DNA of 64,000 nucleotides, taken from the NCBI RefSeq assembly GCF_900104445.1, contig NZ_FNJI01000019.1:1-64000 (forward strand), read 5' to 3'. The stretch is from Desulforhopalus singaporensis (lineage in GTDB: Bacteria > Desulfobacterota > Desulfobulbia > Desulfobulbales > Desulfocapsaceae). The stretch's first letter is position 1. Each line of letters opens with the position of its first letter. The notes under the pieces were generated by a model that saw only the letters and a list, made by a program, of their open reading frames with translations, was not told the DNA's origin and did not search any database. The position numbers and the translations under genes were made by a program. Below, one piece after another: positions 61,824 through 64,000 of this stretch.

Positions 61824-64000
61824 TTAACTTTCCAGGGCCTTCAGGATCGCTTCCGGAGTTGCCGGCAGATCGTTAATCGATTTGCCGATTGCGTCGCAGA
61901 CCGCGTTGACAAAGGCCGGGGCTGAAGGTACACTCGAGGGCTCGCCGAGTCCTTTGGCGCCAAAAGGGCCGAGGCCTCCGCCCGACTCGATCATGTCGGT
62001 CTCAATCTCCGGCACGTCCATTGAGGTCGGGATCAGGTAGGTTGCAAAATCCGGGTTGAGGGTCTTGCCCCTGTCGTACTGAATTCCCTCCATCGCTCCA
62101 TAACCGAGTCCGTAGACTGCTCCGCCCTCGATCTGCCCTTCGGCGCTGAGTTTGTTAACTGCCTGGCCGGCATCGTAGCAGGCGACGTATTTTAAGATTT
62201 CGGCTCTGCCGGTATCGGTGTCAACAGCCACCTCAATTGCGTGGGAGCCGAACGTAAAGTCGGCAAATACCTGACCCTGGCCGGAGGTGAAGTCCATGAA
62301 CTCACGCGCCGGGGCGTTGAACTGGGCGAGGTTGAAAAGCTCGACTCCGTCGGAGGCGCAGAGTTTGACCAGCTGCTCAAGTTCCATATTTCTCTCAGGA
62401 GCTGATTCAACGACCAGTTGGTGGTTGACAAGGTCAAGCTCTGCAACCGGAACTGCCAGGTGTTTCGATGCTTTGTCAAGCAGGTTATCCCGTATCGCCT
62501 TGGCCGCTTTGAGCGTGGCGTTTCCTGACATGTAGAGCATCCGGGTGGCGGTGGTGGTGCCGGCAAGGGGGGTGAGGGAGGTGTCGCCGAAAAATACGGT
62601 AACATCTTCCATATCGACCCCGAGCACCTCCGCTGCTATGGAAGCCAGGGAAGAGGTCTGGCCGCAGCCGATATCCTGTACCCCGCACCGGACCACGACG
62701 CTGCCGTCGAGTTCGATGGACACGTAGGATCGGGAGGTATCATGAAGAAATGTCATGCGACCGTAGCTCATCATGGAGGATGCCATGCCCTGACCAATGA
62801 CTATGTTCGGCTTGTCGGATACGGTTTTTTCACCCAGCATCTCCATAACCTTGATGCCGGTAGCCTCGGTCTCTACCGCATTTTCGAGGATTCGCCCGGT
62901 AGCCATGGCGTCACCCTGGTGCAGGTAGTTCCTGCGGCGAAATTCCAGAGGGTCCATGCCAATCGCTCTGGCTGCCTCATCCATTTGCCGTTCGTAGCCA
63001 AAACATACCTGTGCTCCGCCAAAACCGCGGTTGGCGCTGGCAAAGGTGTTGTTGGTAAGGACCGTTCTGCTGTCGACCTTCACCGTTTCGACATCATAGG
63101 GGCCGACTGCCTTGACCGTGGAGTAGAGGAGAATCCACGGGCTGAGGTAGACATAGGCGCCGGCATCCGATAGGATGTCGACCTGCTGGGCGACAAGCTT
63201 GCCGTCTTTTGTGACACCCGTCTTGTAGTGCATTTTGTACGCATGGCGTTTGCCGTGGCAGATAAGGGATTCCTCCCTGGTCCAGACCATGGAGCAGGGC
63301 CTTCCCGTTTTGTAGACAACCAGTGCCAGATAGGTTTCAACGGTGATATCTTCCTTGCCGCCGAAACCGCCGCCCACCATCGGGGCGATTACGCGAACCT
63401 TGTTCTGCGGCAGCCCAAGTACCTCGGCAATACCCCTGAAATGCTCAATAACCTGGGTAGATGCGCGGATGGTGATGATGCCGTCCTCTCCCATCCAGGC
63501 GGTGCCGCACTCGGTTTCCATATAGGCGTGGTCGACCTGGGGGACGGTGAAGGTGTTTTCGACGATCACGTCCGCCCTGGAAAAACCGTCGGTTACGTCA
63601 CCCTTGCGGATCTTGTATTGACAGACCAGGTTGGACTCGTCTTCACCAACAAGATAGGCCCCCGGTTTCAGCGCTTCGGCGGGATCATAAACGCCTTCGA
63701 GCTTTTCGTACTCAACTTTGATAAGCTTGAGTGCTTCGTCGCATATCTCAGGGGTTTCGGCGGCCACAATGGCCACCGCTTCACCGTAAAAACGGACCTT
63801 CTTGTCGGCGAGTACCCGATAAAGTCCTTCAAACCCGCCAACGGTATGGGTCTGGCCAAACTTGGTGACGGTTTCGTTGTGCGGTACATCTTTTGCGGTA
63901 AGAACCGCCTCAACACCCTCGAGCGCTTCCGCTGCACTGGTGTCGATGGCAATGAGCCTGGCCGCGGCGTGAGCGCTTCTGAGCGCCTTTACGTGCAGCA
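61824..64000 (-). CDS. second molybdenum hydroxylase large subunit (partial, cut by the window end)
   Basis: About 725 residues are visible and the N-terminus runs off the 3' edge of the window; an internal GTG at 63776 is not the start. The same frame continues to 63998 with LHVKALRSAHAAARLIAIDT. The pterin motif is MVGGGFGGKEDITVETY, and the glutamate motif is GAKGLGEPSSVPSAP near the C-terminus. It is of the xanthine dehydrogenase type and only distantly similar to the large subunit at 53977. No small or FAD subunit of its own follows; they may lie beyond the edge or be shared with the first enzyme. Confidence 0.88.
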   Translation of the reverse strand, partial: LHVKALRSAHAAARLIAIDTSAAEALEGVEAVLTAKDVPHNETVTKFGQTHTVGGFEGLYRVLADKKVRFYGEAVAIVAAETPEICDEALKLIKVEYEKLEGVYDPAEALKPGAYLVGEDESNLVCQYKIRKGDVTDGFSRADVIVENTFTVPQVDHAYMETECGTAWMGEDGIITIRASTQVIEHFRGIAEVLGLPQNKVRVIAPMVGGGFGGKEDITVETYLALVVYKTGRPCSMVWTREESLICHGKRHAYKMHYKTGVTKDGKLVAQQVDILSDAGAYVYLSPWILLYSTVKAVGPYDVETVKVDSRTVLTNNTFASANRGFGGAQVCFGYERQMDEAARAIGMDPLEFRRRNYLHQGDAMATGRILENAVETEATGIKVMEMLGEKTVSDKPNIVIGQGMASSMMSYGRMTFLHDTSRSYVSIELDGSVVVRCGVQDIGCGQTSSLASIAAEVLGVDMEDVTVFFGDTSLTPLAGTTTATRMLYMSGNATLKAAKAIRDNLLDKASKHLAVPVAELDLVNHQLVVESAPERNMELEQLVKLCASDGVELFNLAQFNAPAREFMDFTSGQGQVFADFTFGSHAIEVAVDTDTGRAEILKYVACYDAGQAVNKLSAEGQIEGGAVYGLGYGAMEGIQYDRGKTLNPDFATYLIPTSMDVPEIETDMIESGGGLGPFGAKGLGEPSSVPSAPAFVNAVCDAIGKSINDLPATPEAILKALES

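Noticed and set aside
1-64000. CRISPR array, tRNA or rRNA genes
   Set aside because: No evenly spaced direct repeats and no recognisable cloverleaf or rRNA stretch was seen by eye on either strand.

Overview
The window looks like a chromosomal segment of an anaerobic, Gram-negative, probably sulfate-reducing bacterium of the Desulfobacterota (Desulfobulbales-like). This is inferred from a CbiK-type cobaltochelatase, a TonB/TtpC outer-membrane import system, a selenocysteine-containing SelD with YedF, a double-cubane-cluster reductase, an aldehyde:ferredoxin oxidoreductase and molybdenum hydroxylases. No rRNA, tRNA or CRISPR array was seen.

Region 1 (1-10.3 kb) is accessory DNA: the 3' end of an IS5-family transposase, a secreted beta-lactamase-fold serine hydrolase, an orphan glycine-betaine-type binding lipoprotein next to a dCache-HAMP-PAS histidine kinase and a NarL-type regulator, a possible TetR-family remnant, and a very cysteine-rich secreted protein with HYR domains.

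Region 2 (10.6-29.2 kb, all minus strand) reads as one long operon of 14 genes behind a promoter, a cobalamin riboswitch and an intrinsic terminator. In order of transcription it encodes a complete Ton energy module (DUF3450, TtpC-like MotA/TolQ/ExbB, ExbB, ExbD, TonB, TPR protein), a TonB-dependent receptor, an exported and membrane-anchored CobN-like chelatase (HmuS-like), a DUF2162 membrane protein, a second ExbB-like protein, a DUF2149 protein, a secreted BtuF-CbiZ fusion, a second receptor and CbiK. Together these look like a corrinoid or tetrapyrrole scavenging and remodelling machine.

Region 3 (30-39.5 kb) holds a Tat-type secreted small protein, then a selenium block: a double-cubane-cluster reductase, a wrecked activator gene, selD read through an in-frame UGA (two open frames split by TGA at 32922), and yedF. 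A MprF-like protein and a PAS-LuxR regulator follow.

Region 4 (39.6-64 kb) is a catabolic island for nitrogen compounds. The plus-strand half has a 46-residue membrane peptide with a sodium:solute symporter, a clear creatinase, an XRE-cupin regulator, an aldehyde:ferredoxin oxidoreductase, a class III aminotransferase, an APC permease and aspartate ammonia-lyase. The converging minus-strand half has two molybdenum hydroxylases (one three-subunit set, one large subunit cut by the window end), two cyclic-amidohydrolases, a hydantoin-racemase-like protein, a second XRE-cupin regulator, and YqeB plus a MoeA-like protein, both marks of selenium-dependent molybdenum hydroxylases. The likely theme is anaerobic breakdown of creatine, hydantoins, pyrimidines or purines, with labile selenium supplied through SelD. 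The exact substrate cannot be read from sequence.
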